DNA from: Candidatus Poribacteria bacterium
Lineage (GTDB): Bacteria; Poribacteria; WGA-4E; JAJDTR01
Length of the DNA stretch: 64,000 nt
NCBI GenBank assembly: GCA_022827055.1
Contig: JAJDTR010000115.1
Coordinates: 47,262 to 111,261, forward strand
Direction of reading: 5' to 3'
Shown here: piece after piece, positions 51,175 to 60,949 of the stretch
Position numbering within the stretch: the stretch's first letter is position 1
Layout of the letters: each line of letters opens with the position of its first letter
The notes under the pieces: model-generated
The model's input: the letters and a program-made list of their open reading frames with translations, nothing else
The model's database searches: none
Told to the model about the DNA's origin: nothing
Position numbers and translations under genes: made by a program

Positions 51175-52293
51175 ATGTTCTTTGAGGAATACAATCTGTA
51201 TGAAGCCGAGGATTACGGATACCACGAGTGCAGAATCCCGGCGCTGCTTACCACGGCGAATGGAACAATCCTGGCATTCAATGAGGGGAGAAAGTTTACC
51301 GGCAGCGATTCGGATCAGATAGACCTCTTTCTTCGTCGCAGTTTTGATGGCGGGGCGAGTTTCGGAGACGTTCAAATCGTCGCTACCAAGGACGGCTGGG
51401 TCTCCGGAAATCCGGCTCCGGTGCAGGATCGAACCACCGGCACGATATGGCTGCTGTTCTGCAGGAACCAAACCGAGAAAATCTCTACGCTCGAAGTTCC
51501 TCGCAGCGTGTGGGTCACAAGCAGCAACGATGACGGGGAATCTTGGAATGAGCCGAAAGAAATCACCGCCTCGGTAAAACCTTCCCACTGGGCGGCATGG
51601 TACGCCACTGGACCTTGCCACGGCATCCAGATGCGAAGCGGACGCATCGTGATCCCCGCCAATCACAGGGAGAAAAAACAGCATGTGGAAGATGAGGATG
51701 ACTACGACCACTCGCACATCATCTACAGTGACGACCACGGGGAAAGTTGGAAGTTGGGCGGAAGCGCCGATAGGCATACCAACGAATCAACTGTATTGGA
51801 AACCGCCGATGGATGGCTCTATCTCAATTCGCGCAACCAATACTGTTCCAGGGAGAATGTGACCTACCACCGCCGAGCGGCTTGGAGCAAGAACGGCGGC
51901 GAGAGTTTTTCACCCAGTGTCAGCGACGCCGGTCTTTCGGAACCCAGATGCCAAGCGAATGTGTGCCGGTATACACTGGCGGAAGATGGACCTCCAGGGC
52001 GAGGGAAGAACCGCGTGCTCTTCACGAATCCGGGCGCCCCGCAACCGCGTGAACGGAACTATCTTACGATAAGTTTAAGCTACGATGAGTGCCGAACCTG
52101 GCCTGTATCGAAGGTGATTTGCGAGGGACCTTCGTCGTACTCCGATCTTTGCATCGCTCCGGATGGTACTATTTGTTGTCTGTATGAAAAGGGCAACATA
52201 GACAACAAGGGTATCAGTATCTATAGCGGTGACATCTCGTTTGCGCGTTTCGACTTGGAATGGCTGACGGATGGGGAGGATTCACTTTTATGA
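51175..52293 (+). CDS. Sialidase-like (BNR/Asp-box) protein
   Basis: 372 residues, ATG behind GGAGG. A six-bladed sialidase fold is indicated by HECRIPALLTTANGTILAF (the R-I-P arginine) and four Asp boxes: SFDGGASF, SNDDGESW, SDDHGESW and SKNGGESF. ESTVLETADGW provides the Glu region, RNYLTIS an Arg of the triad, and SSYSDLCIAPDG the Tyr nucleophile region. Exo-sialidases (GH33) release terminal sialic acid; homologues with other sugar specificity exist. There is no signal peptide, so it would act in the cytoplasm on imported sugars or be exported in another way. It follows the LamG genes but has its own spacer. Confidence 0.82.
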   Translation: MFFEEYNLYEAEDYGYHECRIPALLTTANGTILAFNEGRKFTGSDSDQIDLFLRRSFDGGASFGDVQIVATKDGWVSGNPAPVQDRTTGTIWLLFCRNQTEKISTLEVPRSVWVTSSNDDGESWNEPKEITASVKPSHWAAWYATGPCHGIQMRSGRIVIPANHREKKQHVEDEDDYDHSHIIYSDDHGESWKLGGSADRHTNESTVLETADGWLYLNSRNQYCSRENVTYHRRAAWSKNGGESFSPSVSDAGLSEPRCQANVCRYTLAEDGPPGRGKNRVLFTNPGAPQPRERNYLTISLSYDECRTWPVSKVICEGPSSYSDLCIAPDGTICCLYEKGNIDNKGISIYSGDISFARFDLEWLTDGEDSLL

Positions 52294-52555
52294 GGAATAA
52301 TGCGTAATACTTACTGCGTAAGGACAATTGTCATTGTGATTAGACGGGGCACGGTACAGGTCAGCCTTGAAGAACTACGCACATTGGCTTGAAGCGGAAG
52401 CAGCCACACGCGGTCTCATACCGGGTCATTCTGTTAAGGTTGTATCTCATCCCGATCATCTTTTAGTGGTTAGTCATATCCCGCCAAGATTAACAGTATC
52501 AAATAGTTCCCACCAAAATATCCCCTTTCTTCAATGTGATTTCCATCCTAATCAT

Positions 52556-52580
52556 CGCGATTCGGAGATCGCTCCTACAG
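52556..52580. repeat. GCGATTCGGAGATCGCTCCTAC repeat
   Basis: Exact match in its core to the copy at 23651-23682. Confidence 0.7.
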
Positions 52581-52623
52581 CGTTTCGCACGGAAATAGGG
52601 TTGGTCCACGCTACAAATGAAGT

Positions 52624-52721
52624 GTTGGGTTTCACTCGCCCTGCGGCATATTTTAGTATTATGCGACTTCGAAAGCCCGTCTTTCACCTGAGATGTTCCA
52701 AGCAATTCCGTTCAACCCAAC
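52624..52721. repeat. GTTGGGTT hairpin repeat
   Basis: Arms GTTGGGTT and AACCCAAC with a loop of about 80 bases unrelated to that at 30828 except near the arms (TTCACTC and TTCCGTTC). Confidence 0.7.
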
Positions 52722-52861
52722 CTACGCACAGGATGATTTGTGCTTTCAATCCAAGTGAAATTGTTGTATAATCCGGTTTTGGATTATTGATGCCATGTAG
52801 TTTCATACTTGTGCACAGACTGTTGAAACGCGAGGATATGTGCAAAGGCTTGTGATAGACG

Positions 52862-54280
52862 ATGAAACGGAAACGCACCAAAATTGTTTGCACGCTTGGT
52901 TCGGCTAGCAACTCGAACGAGAAGATTCACGCCTTAATTGATGCGGGTATGGATATTGCTCGGTTGAGTTTTGCCCACGGATCGCATGAGGATCACGCTC
53001 AACTGATTGCTCGGATGCGTCAAGTGTCCCAACAGCGAAAGATGCCGTTGCCGATTCTACAGGATTTGTCGGGCCCGAAGTTGCGAATCGGCACGTTCGC
53101 GAACCCGCCGGTCGAATTATCCCGAGGTTCACAATTCACCCTTACGACGAAACCGAAACCGGGAGACGTGGATGGGGTCTCGATAACGTGTCCGGAACTG
53201 GTGCAAGATGCCAAACCCGGCGATAGCATTCTTTTGGCTGACGGAGAAATCGAGCTAGCCGTCACTTCAACGACAGAGACGGATGCTACCTGCGAGGTCA
53301 TTGTAGGCGGGGAACTCGGCTCAAACAAGGGTATTAGTGCGCCGAGCGTTGTGTTAAAGCAGACGATTCCTACACCGAAAGATGTGGAAGATGTCATCTT
53401 CGGAATTGAACACGGTGTTGATTGGGTGGCGCAATCTTTTGTCCGATCGGCTGATGAGTTGCACACCTTACGTGAAATAATACGGCAACACGGAGGCGAC
53501 ATACCGATTATTGCCAAGCTTGAAAAACGCGAGGCGTTGGATAACCTCGACGAAATCATTGAAGCAACCGATGGTGTCATGATTGCCAGAGGGGACCTTG
53601 GTTTGGAGATTCCGCTTCAAGAGGTGCCCATCGTCCAAAAGGAGATTACCCTTGCCTCAAATCGCGCAGGTAAGCCGGTGATTACGGCAACACACATGCT
53701 GGACTCGATGATCAACAATCCTCGTCCAACGCGCGCGGAAGTTACGGATGTTGCCAATGCGATTTTCGATGGTACCGATGCGATAATGCTCTCCGGAGAA
53801 ACCGCCGTAGGAAAATACCCCGTGAAAGCGACTCGGATGATGGCTGACGTAGCACTGGCAACCGAAGCCGGTCTTGACTACACGGAACGCCTCAAACGGG
53901 AACGAATCGAAGAGGAAAAACCTATTCCGAGCGCAATCGCTCATGCCGCGTGCCATATCGCGTTGGCGATTCGAGCGAAGGTTATCATCTGTTGCACGCA
54001 GTCTGAAGAGGACCCCCGGCTTCTGGCAAAATACCGCCCGTCCGCATCAATAGTCGTGTCTAGCTCGAGTGAAACGACGCTGCGCAGGGCATTGCTGTCT
54101 TGGGGCACTTCTCCTACCTTAATCGAATGGGGCACAAGCCTTGAGCAGTCGATCGAAAACGCGAAAGCTGCTGTTCTCAAATCCGGGGTTGCGGAGCGTG
54201 GGGATCGCGCGGTGATTGTCGCGGGGATGTCGACAGGGCTTGCCACACCGCCGAACGCGATTGATGTGGAAGTTCTTTAG
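52862..54280 (+). CDS. pyk: Pyruvate kinase
   Basis: 472 residues, the usual bacterial length. It converts phosphoenolpyruvate and ADP to pyruvate and ATP in glycolysis. Seen: RTKIVCTLGSASNS at the start, DIARLSFAHGSHEDH, the B domain from about 70 to 165, PIIAKLEKREALDNLDEI with the catalytic Lys, GVMIARGDLGLEI with the metal-binding Asp, and ATHMLDSMINNPRPTRAEV, all canonical; GTDAIMLSGETAVGKYP follows. SFAHG replaces the more common NFSHG, a mild change near the active site. The C-terminal domain is present, so it can be allosteric. Weak ribosome site (AAAGGC). Confidence 0.96.
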   Translation: MKRKRTKIVCTLGSASNSNEKIHALIDAGMDIARLSFAHGSHEDHAQLIARMRQVSQQRKMPLPILQDLSGPKLRIGTFANPPVELSRGSQFTLTTKPKPGDVDGVSITCPELVQDAKPGDSILLADGEIELAVTSTTETDATCEVIVGGELGSNKGISAPSVVLKQTIPTPKDVEDVIFGIEHGVDWVAQSFVRSADELHTLREIIRQHGGDIPIIAKLEKREALDNLDEIIEATDGVMIARGDLGLEIPLQEVPIVQKEITLASNRAGKPVITATHMLDSMINNPRPTRAEVTDVANAIFDGTDAIMLSGETAVGKYPVKATRMMADVALATEAGLDYTERLKRERIEEEKPIPSAIAHAACHIALAIRAKVIICCTQSEEDPRLLAKYRPSASIVVSSSSETTLRRALLSWGTSPTLIEWGTSLEQSIENAKAAVLKSGVAERGDRAVIVAGMSTGLATPPNAIDVEVL

Positions 54281-54403
54281 TATCAGTGTGATTACTAAAT
54301 CATATGGTAAAGGCAGGTAGTTTTGCTATCGCACTGCGCACTCTACTCACGTCTTAACAATCTTTACCCGGTGAAGTCTGATTTGAATCGGCAATGATAG
54401 TAA

Positions 54404-55303
54404 ATGGATGAATTGGTAAAAAAAGCAGATGTCCTGATTGAAGCGCTTCCATATATCCGCCAATTCTTCGGAAAGACCATCGTAATCAAGTACGGCGGTG
54501 CCGCCATGGAAAACGATACCCTGAAGGATAGCGTGATGCAGGACATCGTTTTGATGAAGTATACGGGAATGCAGCCCGTTGTTGTGCACGGCGGCGGCAC
54601 AAAGATTAGCGAGTGGATGCAGCGGATTGGCAAGAACGCCGAATTTGTGCAGGGGCTGCGCGTCACCGATCAGGAGACGGTTGAGGTCGCCGAGATGGTG
54701 TTGGCTGGAACCATCAACAAGGAAATCGTGTCGCTTATCAACGCGCACGGCGGACGCGCCGTAGGGCTTTGCGGCAAGGACGCCAATCTCATTCGGGCGC
54801 GGAAGCATTTTGCCCACGTTGTCGACGACCTTGGCGAGGCAACGGACGTCGATCTGGGTTTCGTCGGTGACATCGCCCATGTCGATCCCAGCGTCATTGC
54901 ATCGCTTGATCGGGACGGCTACATTCCCGTTATTGCGCCAAACGGCGTTGGTGAGGATGGTTGTACGTACAATATCAACGCGGATACGATGGCAGGCGAG
55001 ATTGCCGCGGCACTCCAAGCGGAAAAGCTGATTTTGCTCACGGACCAGCGCGGAATTTTGCGAAACTTGGATGACGATTCAACACTGATTCCCACGGTAA
55101 AGACAGAGGACATTGAAGGCTTGATTGCCGATCAGGTGATTAGCAGCGGGATGCTCCCGAAGGTCGAGGCGTGCACCACTGCCATTGCCGGCGGCGTTTC
55201 CAAAGCGCATATCATCGACGGACGAATCAGCCATGCGCTTTTGCTGGAGGTTTTCACGCCGGAGGGAATCGGGACGCAGATTGTTACAGAATCGGACGAA
55301 TAG
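54404..55303 (+). CDS. argB: Acetylglutamate kinase
   Basis: 299 residues. It phosphorylates N-acetylglutamate in arginine biosynthesis. Signature regions: KTIVIKYGGAAMEND at the start, VVVHGGGTKISEWM, LRVTDQETVEVAEMVL, GLCGKDANLIRARK, and a C-terminal YNINADTMAGEIAAALQ. The N-terminal helix MDELVKKADVLIEALPYIR is of the hexameric, arginine-inhibited type seen in plants and many bacteria. No other arg genes are adjacent. The start has no clear ribosome site. Confidence 0.95.
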   Translation: MDELVKKADVLIEALPYIRQFFGKTIVIKYGGAAMENDTLKDSVMQDIVLMKYTGMQPVVVHGGGTKISEWMQRIGKNAEFVQGLRVTDQETVEVAEMVLAGTINKEIVSLINAHGGRAVGLCGKDANLIRARKHFAHVVDDLGEATDVDLGFVGDIAHVDPSVIASLDRDGYIPVIAPNGVGEDGCTYNINADTMAGEIAAALQAEKLILLTDQRGILRNLDDDSTLIPTVKTEDIEGLIADQVISSGMLPKVEACTTAIAGGVSKAHIIDGRISHALLLEVFTPEGIGTQIVTESDE

Positions 55304-55486
55304 GGTTGGAAGGATGGAAGAGAGGAAGGGCGGAAGATTCTCTTCAGTGCCAACCTCAACCCTCCTAAGCGCCTGATGTGCCTGCCGTTATTCGCAGTCG
55401 TTTTGCGGTCGTTTGAATAAACAAAGTAATCCATTTCCGGTTTTCTGAATTTCCACATATCTTACACCTGCCGTCCCGCTGGGGCT

Positions 55487-58400
55487 ATGTGGAAGCCGAC
55501 GAAGTTTTCCCAGTCCCGTTTTATGTCTTACCTTCCCACGAATGCAACTCCACTGCGTATTTTAGTATTAGCAATCTTTTCTTGCCTGCTCCATATGCTC
55601 CAATCCGAGGTAGGGCACGCCGCCGAAATTACCGTTTTTGATAACACAGTCATTGTCGAAACGGACGTTTACGAGGTTCGGTTTGAGAATGGCGTTATCA
55701 ACCAACTTGCCAACAAGATTACAGGGGAAGTGTATACTTTGTCCCCTGATGCCGGTGGTATGTCTAGCGGGCTTGGCGGGCGGAGCGGGAAATTGAGGAA
55801 AGACAACTCTCCTATCTGGACATCGGGCGCTACGGGAGCGGAGGCACGAAAACTATCACCGTTTGAAGCAGAAATTGTGTTTCGGCAGGGACAGGACGAA
55901 TTCAGGCTGTCCATAGCCGTTGACGAGTTTACAAACGACTTGCTCATTGGACAGGAGGGCGTTTCCGATATAGCTGGGGTTTACGGGGTGCAGTGGGGAT
56001 GCGGCAATTTGAATGTCAGAAATCTTGACCTCATTCTTCCCGCGAGAGGCGGGCAAGTCATCGGCGCGGAATATCCAAAGGCTTCAAGTAATTTTGGATA
56101 TCCGGGGATTTGGGAAACACAACTTGCAATTATTCAGGGAAAGCATGGCGGTTTTTTCGTTCGCGGGACAGATCCGACATTTCAGTTTAAGGAACTCCGG
56201 TACGAACGGGACGTAGACAGCTTCGCGTTGGGTTTCCAAACGCATAACCAAGCCCCCTTTGATTCGCTGACAGCCGCCAAATCTGTTACATGGCGATTGA
56301 ACACATACACCGGCGACTGGCGTGTACCTGCCGAGCAGTATCGGAATTGGATGGAACGAACCTTTAACCCCTGGCGACTGTCGGAAATGCCCGCATGGGT
56401 TGGCGACATTGGCTTGGTTATCATCTACGCCGGTCTGGATACCGGGTTCTTGGATCGGTTGACAGAACTCATCGATCCGGCAAAGACCCTACTGTATCTG
56501 GTTGGGTGGCGCAGATTTGCTTACGATGCGAATTATCCCGATTATACGGCACGAGACGGTTTTGGTAGTTTCGTTGAAACCGCACATCGGTATGGATTTC
56601 GGGTCATGCCCCACACTAATCTCGTCGGGGTTTCGCCGTATCATCCCTTATACGCAAAATTTCAGAACTCTCAATTTCGGGAACCATGGAGAGGAAATCT
56701 GGTCGGTTGGCGGTGGGGTGAAACAGATAACCCGGGACGCCATGCCTTCATAAATCTCGCTGATTCTTCGTTCAGAGAAATTTTTGTTCAACGATTGAGC
56801 GATGTGTGGAAAAAATATGGAGTAGATGCATTCCATTTGGATATCAGTCATGTTGTGGTAAATGATGCGAATGGACTGATCGAAGGCTTAAATGCCGCCC
56901 AGGGTAACGTGCTACTCCATAAGGAATTGGCGGAGGCGATGCCGGGGGTTGTTTTTAGTGGTGAGAGACTTCATGAGGTCACCTTTTTCCGAGAGAATTT
57001 TGCACAACGCCCGAGGCTCTCGCCGGAAGCAAAAGCACATCCGATTAGCGCGTTTCTCTTTTCTCCTTATACACAACCCTATGGCCATTTGTCATTGCCG
57101 GAACTGGATAGAAATCCACAACTCTATCAAGAGCACCTCGACTCCTATGAGAGTTGGGGCGTCTTGCCGACACTTCGCCTCAGGTTCGAAACGTTGAAGC
57201 CCGCATATACCGGTACACAAACAGTGCTCTCCGTCGCTCAAAAATGGCAGCAATTGGGACTGAAACCCGACTTTGAAGAGGCCTGGGAATCGGGAACCCT
57301 ATTCCAGTATGTAGGACGAGACGGCGAAACTGCAAGGCAGCAAGCGACAAACACCGGATCTACGCTTGTTTTACCTTCGGGCAGCGCAGGGTACGAGAGG
57401 GTATTTGCCGGCGCAACGCAAGCGATAACGAAGCTAAGTTTGCCACACTGGCACGCGCACAACGAAACTATGATACTCGGGTTGAATCCGAATCAAGATT
57501 ATCTTTTGAGTGATGTGCCACGCGACTTCTCTCAAGCGCATATTAATGCCCTGCCGGAAGGGGTCTCGGTGACGGAGACACGTGTGTCAACGAATGCAGC
57601 CGTTTTTCGGCTAGAACGCATTCGCGGCTCTAACGACATCGATCTAATGTCAAAATTTTATTCTGTGAAAACAGGGATTGTCCTTAGTGGGAAAGAATTA
57701 ACCATGCAAAGAGGGGCTACCTTTAGGCAAGTCGAAGCTACTGTTGCCGGTACCCGAAAGGCGGCGATTTTCGCGCACCCTCCTGTGCAGAGAGGTAGTG
57801 GTGATACGTTCGGCGAATTTGCGCTCGCACTTCCCGAAAGTTCAAGAATCATTCTAGCGTTTGATATTGGATTGCGGGATGGTTCTGAAAACTCCGATGG
57901 CGTAACGTTCATCGTGTCCGTGCACGGAGATGAGATTTTTCGTCGGCATCACGACGAACAGCAGTGGGAGCGTGTCGCCCTCAATTTGACCCGCTATAGC
58001 GGCGAGAACGTCGTGCTACGTCTTACCACGAATCCGGGACCTGGCGGACATACGAGTTGGGATTGGGCAGTTTGGGGGGAACCCAAAATCATCGCCGAGC
58101 CGGTTGATACGCCCATAAACGTGGGATTCTTCGTGCCCACCGGACCGATAAAGCATTTTCCCGCGGAGATTCAGTCCGTCGGAGGGGGACAGTATTTTCT
58201 CGAAACCGCACTCCCTGCACAGATTCTACTGTTCTTTGAGCCTGTGCAGCAGGTTATTCCGCCCTACAATCTTAGAAAGGCTGAGTTTGTTGCCGGGCTT
58301 GAGTTTGACGGCATATTCCGGCTGGGCAGCGCTTGGGGTTCGGGCGAGCGAAGGGTTGCTGACTCCGGTGGCGTACGCAAGGAGACTATTTTCGCCCATC

Positions 58401-59359
58401 CGCCTCGTGATGGGGAAACAGTTCTTCAGTTTTTGCTCGCCCTGCCCCAAGCCCGAGATGCGACATTCGCTTTTTCAATGGGCCTGGGAGAAGGAGGTAG
58501 TGCGAGTAATGGAGTGCATTTCAAAGTGCTGCTAAATGGACAATCTCAATTTGAACAATTCATTGACACAAGGGGCTGGGTGGATGCCGAGATTTCCCTT
58601 GCCGAATTTGCAGGTGAACCCGTACTGCTGGAATTGGTGACCAATCCAGCTGGAAGCGCAAATTCTGACAAGGCAAATTGGGCGGATTTGTTTATCACTG
58701 CAGAAGGGGTTGAAAGTCAGTCGAGCGAAGATGTCAACCGGGACGGAAGTGTCAATATCCTCGATCTCGTGCTGGTGGCGAAGGAGTTTGGGGGTAAACC
58801 ACAAAGCAACCCGCGGGCAGACGTAAACAACGATGGTCAGGTTAACGTGCTAGACCTCGTGCAGGTGGCGAGGGCGCTGGGTGAAAACGCCGCCGCGGCG
58901 CCCGCTGCGTTTGACACTTTCGACTCACAAGTTGCTACGCCTGAAGAGATGATTGCCCTTAGTCAAGCGTTGGACGCATTGGAAGGGATGTCGGAGAAGT
59001 CACCCGACGCTGAAATAGCAATTCGGCTGCTACGGCTTTGGCTAACGAACCTGTCACAGACCGTCGCAGCGACGAAGTTGCTCCCGAATTTTCCCAATCC
59101 GTTTAACCCGGAAACGTGGATACCGTATCAGTTAGCCGAGGAGGCAGAGGTGGCGGTATTTATCCATGACACCGGCGGGCGTCTCGTGCGAACAGTTCCG
59201 CTGGGGTTTAAAGCTGCGGGATATTACCTGACACGTTCGGAAGCCGTACATTGGGATGGTCAAAACGAGAATGGCGAACAGGTTTCTAGCGGCGTTTACT
59301 TTGTGCGGCTTGTCGCGGGAGAGTTTTCGGCGTCGCGCAGGGTGGTGATAGTGAAGTAG
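55487..59359 (+). CDS. Large secreted protein: TIM-barrel-like domain, two beta modules, dockerin and type IX-like tail
   Basis: 1290 residues; ATG 55523 is an alternative start, and a signal peptide (RILVLAIFSCLLHMLQS) follows either. About 48-290: beta-rich domain. About 300-640: barrel-like region with DIGLVIIYAGLDTGFLDRL, GFRVMPHTNLVGVSP and KKYGVDAFHLDISH, resembling glycosidase-type barrels (DUF6259-like); the acidic residues in DAFHLD and SGERLHE are candidates for catalysis. About 725-868 and 925-1075: two copies of one beta module (IFAHPP, LALP, GVxFxV, TNP). About 1080-1140: two dockerin repeats, DVNRDGSVNILDLVLVAKEF and DVNNDGQVNVLDLVQVARAL, with full calcium loops. About 1199-1290: tail LLPNFPNPFNPETWIPYQL. 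Probably an extracellular glycan-active or binding enzyme; a cohesin protein is encoded at 33.9 kb. Confidence 0.85.
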   Translation: MWKPTKFSQSRFMSYLPTNATPLRILVLAIFSCLLHMLQSEVGHAAEITVFDNTVIVETDVYEVRFENGVINQLANKITGEVYTLSPDAGGMSSGLGGRSGKLRKDNSPIWTSGATGAEARKLSPFEAEIVFRQGQDEFRLSIAVDEFTNDLLIGQEGVSDIAGVYGVQWGCGNLNVRNLDLILPARGGQVIGAEYPKASSNFGYPGIWETQLAIIQGKHGGFFVRGTDPTFQFKELRYERDVDSFALGFQTHNQAPFDSLTAAKSVTWRLNTYTGDWRVPAEQYRNWMERTFNPWRLSEMPAWVGDIGLVIIYAGLDTGFLDRLTELIDPAKTLLYLVGWRRFAYDANYPDYTARDGFGSFVETAHRYGFRVMPHTNLVGVSPYHPLYAKFQNSQFREPWRGNLVGWRWGETDNPGRHAFINLADSSFREIFVQRLSDVWKKYGVDAFHLDISHVVVNDANGLIEGLNAAQGNVLLHKELAEAMPGVVFSGERLHEVTFFRENFAQRPRLSPEAKAHPISAFLFSPYTQPYGHLSLPELDRNPQLYQEHLDSYESWGVLPTLRLRFETLKPAYTGTQTVLSVAQKWQQLGLKPDFEEAWESGTLFQYVGRDGETARQQATNTGSTLVLPSGSAGYERVFAGATQAITKLSLPHWHAHNETMILGLNPNQDYLLSDVPRDFSQAHINALPEGVSVTETRVSTNAAVFRLERIRGSNDIDLMSKFYSVKTGIVLSGKELTMQRGATFRQVEATVAGTRKAAIFAHPPVQRGSGDTFGEFALALPESSRIILAFDIGLRDGSENSDGVTFIVSVHGDEIFRRHHDEQQWERVALNLTRYSGENVVLRLTTNPGPGGHTSWDWAVWGEPKIIAEPVDTPINVGFFVPTGPIKHFPAEIQSVGGGQYFLETALPAQILLFFEPVQQVIPPYNLRKAEFVAGLEFDGIFRLGSAWGSGERRVADSGGVRKETIFAHPPRDGETVLQFLLALPQARDATFAFSMGLGEGGSASNGVHFKVLLNGQSQFEQFIDTRGWVDAEISLAEFAGEPVLLELVTNPAGSANSDKANWADLFITAEGVESQSSEDVNRDGSVNILDLVLVAKEFGGKPQSNPRADVNNDGQVNVLDLVQVARALGENAAAAPAAFDTFDSQVATPEEMIALSQALDALEGMSEKSPDAEIAIRLLRLWLTNLSQTVAATKLLPNFPNPFNPETWIPYQLAEEAEVAVFIHDTGGRLVRTVPLGFKAAGYYLTRSEAVHWDGQNENGEQVSSGVYFVRLVAGEFSASRRVVIVK

Positions 59360-59392
59360 GTCGAATGACCAGATAGGATTCTAATGGTTGAC

Positions 59393-59421
59393 AGGTCGTG
59401 ACCGGGAGGTCGCTCCTACGG
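59393..59421. repeat. GGTCGTGACCGGGAGGTCGCTCCTAC repeat unit (variant)
   Basis: A variant of the GATCGCTCCTAC family with GGTCGTGACC at its left side, between two convergent genes. Confidence 0.55.
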
Positions 59422-59425
59422 AAGA

Positions 59426-59917
59426 TTAGTCGTCGGTGTTAAACGCCCGGCGGAGTTTGTCCTGTGTCACGTTTGGATCTTCGACTATGATTCTTGCGCC
59501 AGTGATGACGTCAATGAACCCCAGCTCGCGGGGGTAGCGCGGGACGACGTGGGCGTGTACGTGCGGAATGCTTGCGCCTGACGCTTGCCCGACATTGAAA
59601 CCGAGGTTGTAGCCGTAGGGTTGGTATACGCGGTCCAAGACCTCAAGGGAGCGGCATTGGAGGCGATGCAGTTGGACGACCTCATCAGAAGTGAATTCTC
59701 GAACGTCAACAATATGGCGATTGGGAAAAATCATTAGATGTCCCGGGCTGTACGGGTAAAGATTTAGCGAAATCGTAAATAATTCTCCTCGGTAAATGTC
59801 CAGACGCTCTACCCGGTCGTCTCCTTTGACGATGGCGCACAGGATGCACTCGACATCGGGTTTCGCCTTCCCTTTAACATAATCCATTTTGTTTGGCACA
59901 AAAAGATTATCGCGCAT
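59426..59917 (-). CDS. HIT family protein (nucleotide hydrolase or transferase)
   Basis: 163 residues. The catalytic motif is HVHAHVVPR (His-x-His-x-His), with SPGHLMIFPNRHIVDV and CILCAIVKGDD near the N-terminus, where the Cys pair with the following His suggests a structural zinc as in GalT-like and Ap4A-phosphorylase-like HIT proteins. These cytoplasmic enzymes cleave or transfer adenylyl groups from dinucleotides. The extended C-terminus (ELGFIDVITGARIIVEDP) fits the Ap4A-phosphorylase-type group. It is downstream of the metallopeptidase gene on the same strand, with a gap of about 36 bases. Confidence 0.9.
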   Translation of the reverse strand: MRDNLFVPNKMDYVKGKAKPDVECILCAIVKGDDRVERLDIYRGELFTISLNLYPYSPGHLMIFPNRHIVDVREFTSDEVVQLHRLQCRSLEVLDRVYQPYGYNLGFNVGQASGASIPHVHAHVVPRYPRELGFIDVITGARIIVEDPNVTQDKLRRAFNTDD

Positions 59918-59953
59918 AATTGCTGGAGTCTCCGAAATAAAAGTCAGTTCATG

Positions 59954-60949
59954 TCATCGCTCAATGAAAAAGGCATCTACCTCTTCCGATTCGCGTTCCA
60001 TTTGACGGAGCCGCCGCCGCTTGTAACGCCAATACCGCAGGTAGACTAACATAAAGAAAACTGCCAAACTTCCCCAAAAGAGATGGGAACTTGAAAGCAT
60101 TGCCGCCCAATGGTAGCGTTGAGAGAGTGATTTTCGCCACTGCGCGTCAAACGCAACGAGCGGTAATCCGATCGAATTCCGAAAGGCGGTGTCCAGATCG
60201 TCGCCTTCCGCAAGCTGATCGACGATTTCCCATAGTTTTTCGACGCCGTGGGTTTCCACCAGCCATTCGACCGCATTTTGGCTTTCCGCATACGCCAGTT
60301 GTGCTTGGTTTTCAGATTTCGGAAACCGGTTCGTGAGTTCGGCAAGCGGAATCACGGATTTTGAGAAGATATGTTTCATCAGCGCATCATTACGTCGAGG
60401 CGCCCACTCGCCCGAGAAATAAATAGCGACGCCTTCAACGAACCATCGGGGAATTTTGCCGATTGCTTTTTTGGTGCGTTGCCCGAAGATGACGTGGACG
60501 ATTTCGTGACGGATGACTTGAGCTAACTGAAAATCGCGCTGAATGATGACACGCGGGTTTTGGATGATTATGCGGCGACTGAGCGGAAATGCGCATCCGA
60601 TCGCCCAATCTTGAATAGGTGCATGCACCGCGGCTTGAAACTCCGACGGTGCTCCACAGACCCATATCTCAATTCTTCCTATCCGGACATCTCCCATAAG
60701 GCGGTGCATTTTGGGGTAGAATTCCTCGGAAATATCAAGGACTTTCTGCGCCGATTTGGCATTCCCACGGTAGTAGACCCGAAAATTTTCGCTTTCTACC
60801 AGATCCCATGGCTCGCCTGTGCCGGCGTGCGTCCCAAACGCCGGAATCAGAAATAGAGCGCAAAGGCAGAGGAAAAACGATTTAATCAAAAGACTACGCC
60901 CCACATTCGTCCTAGGAAGTTGATTTGGAATGAGCACATCGATTGCCAT
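59954..60949 (-). CDS. Membrane-bound metallopeptidase, peptidase MA-like (gluzincin)
   Basis: 331 residues. An N-terminal signal or anchor (LIKSFFLCLCALFLIPAFG, about 21-40) is followed by an external domain with HEIVH (about 148-152) and WFVEGVAIYFSG, whose Glu is the third zinc ligand of gluzincins, 20 residues later. A membrane helix at about 283-303 (LFWGSLAVFFMLVYLRYW) ends in a basic tail. This matches the peptidase-MA-like family, thought to act in the periplasm or cell surface; substrates are unknown. It is co-directional with and just upstream of the HIT gene. Confidence 0.85.
   Translation of the reverse strand: MAIDVLIPNQLPRTNVGRSLLIKSFFLCLCALFLIPAFGTHAGTGEPWDLVESENFRVYYRGNAKSAQKVLDISEEFYPKMHRLMGDVRIGRIEIWVCGAPSEFQAAVHAPIQDWAIGCAFPLSRRIIIQNPRVIIQRDFQLAQVIRHEIVHVIFGQRTKKAIGKIPRWFVEGVAIYFSGEWAPRRNDALMKHIFSKSVIPLAELTNRFPKSENQAQLAYAESQNAVEWLVETHGVEKLWEIVDQLAEGDDLDTAFRNSIGLPLVAFDAQWRKSLSQRYHWAAMLSSSHLFWGSLAVFFMLVYLRYWRYKRRRLRQMERESEEVDAFFIER

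Larger units (their letters stand above)
52294..52861. other. Spacer between the sialidase and pyruvate kinase genes
   Basis: About 570 bases without a supported gene. It contains the GCGATTCGGAGATCGCTCCTAC unit (about 52556-52580) and a GTTGGGTTTCACT...AACCCAACC hairpin (52624-52721). Confidence 0.55.
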
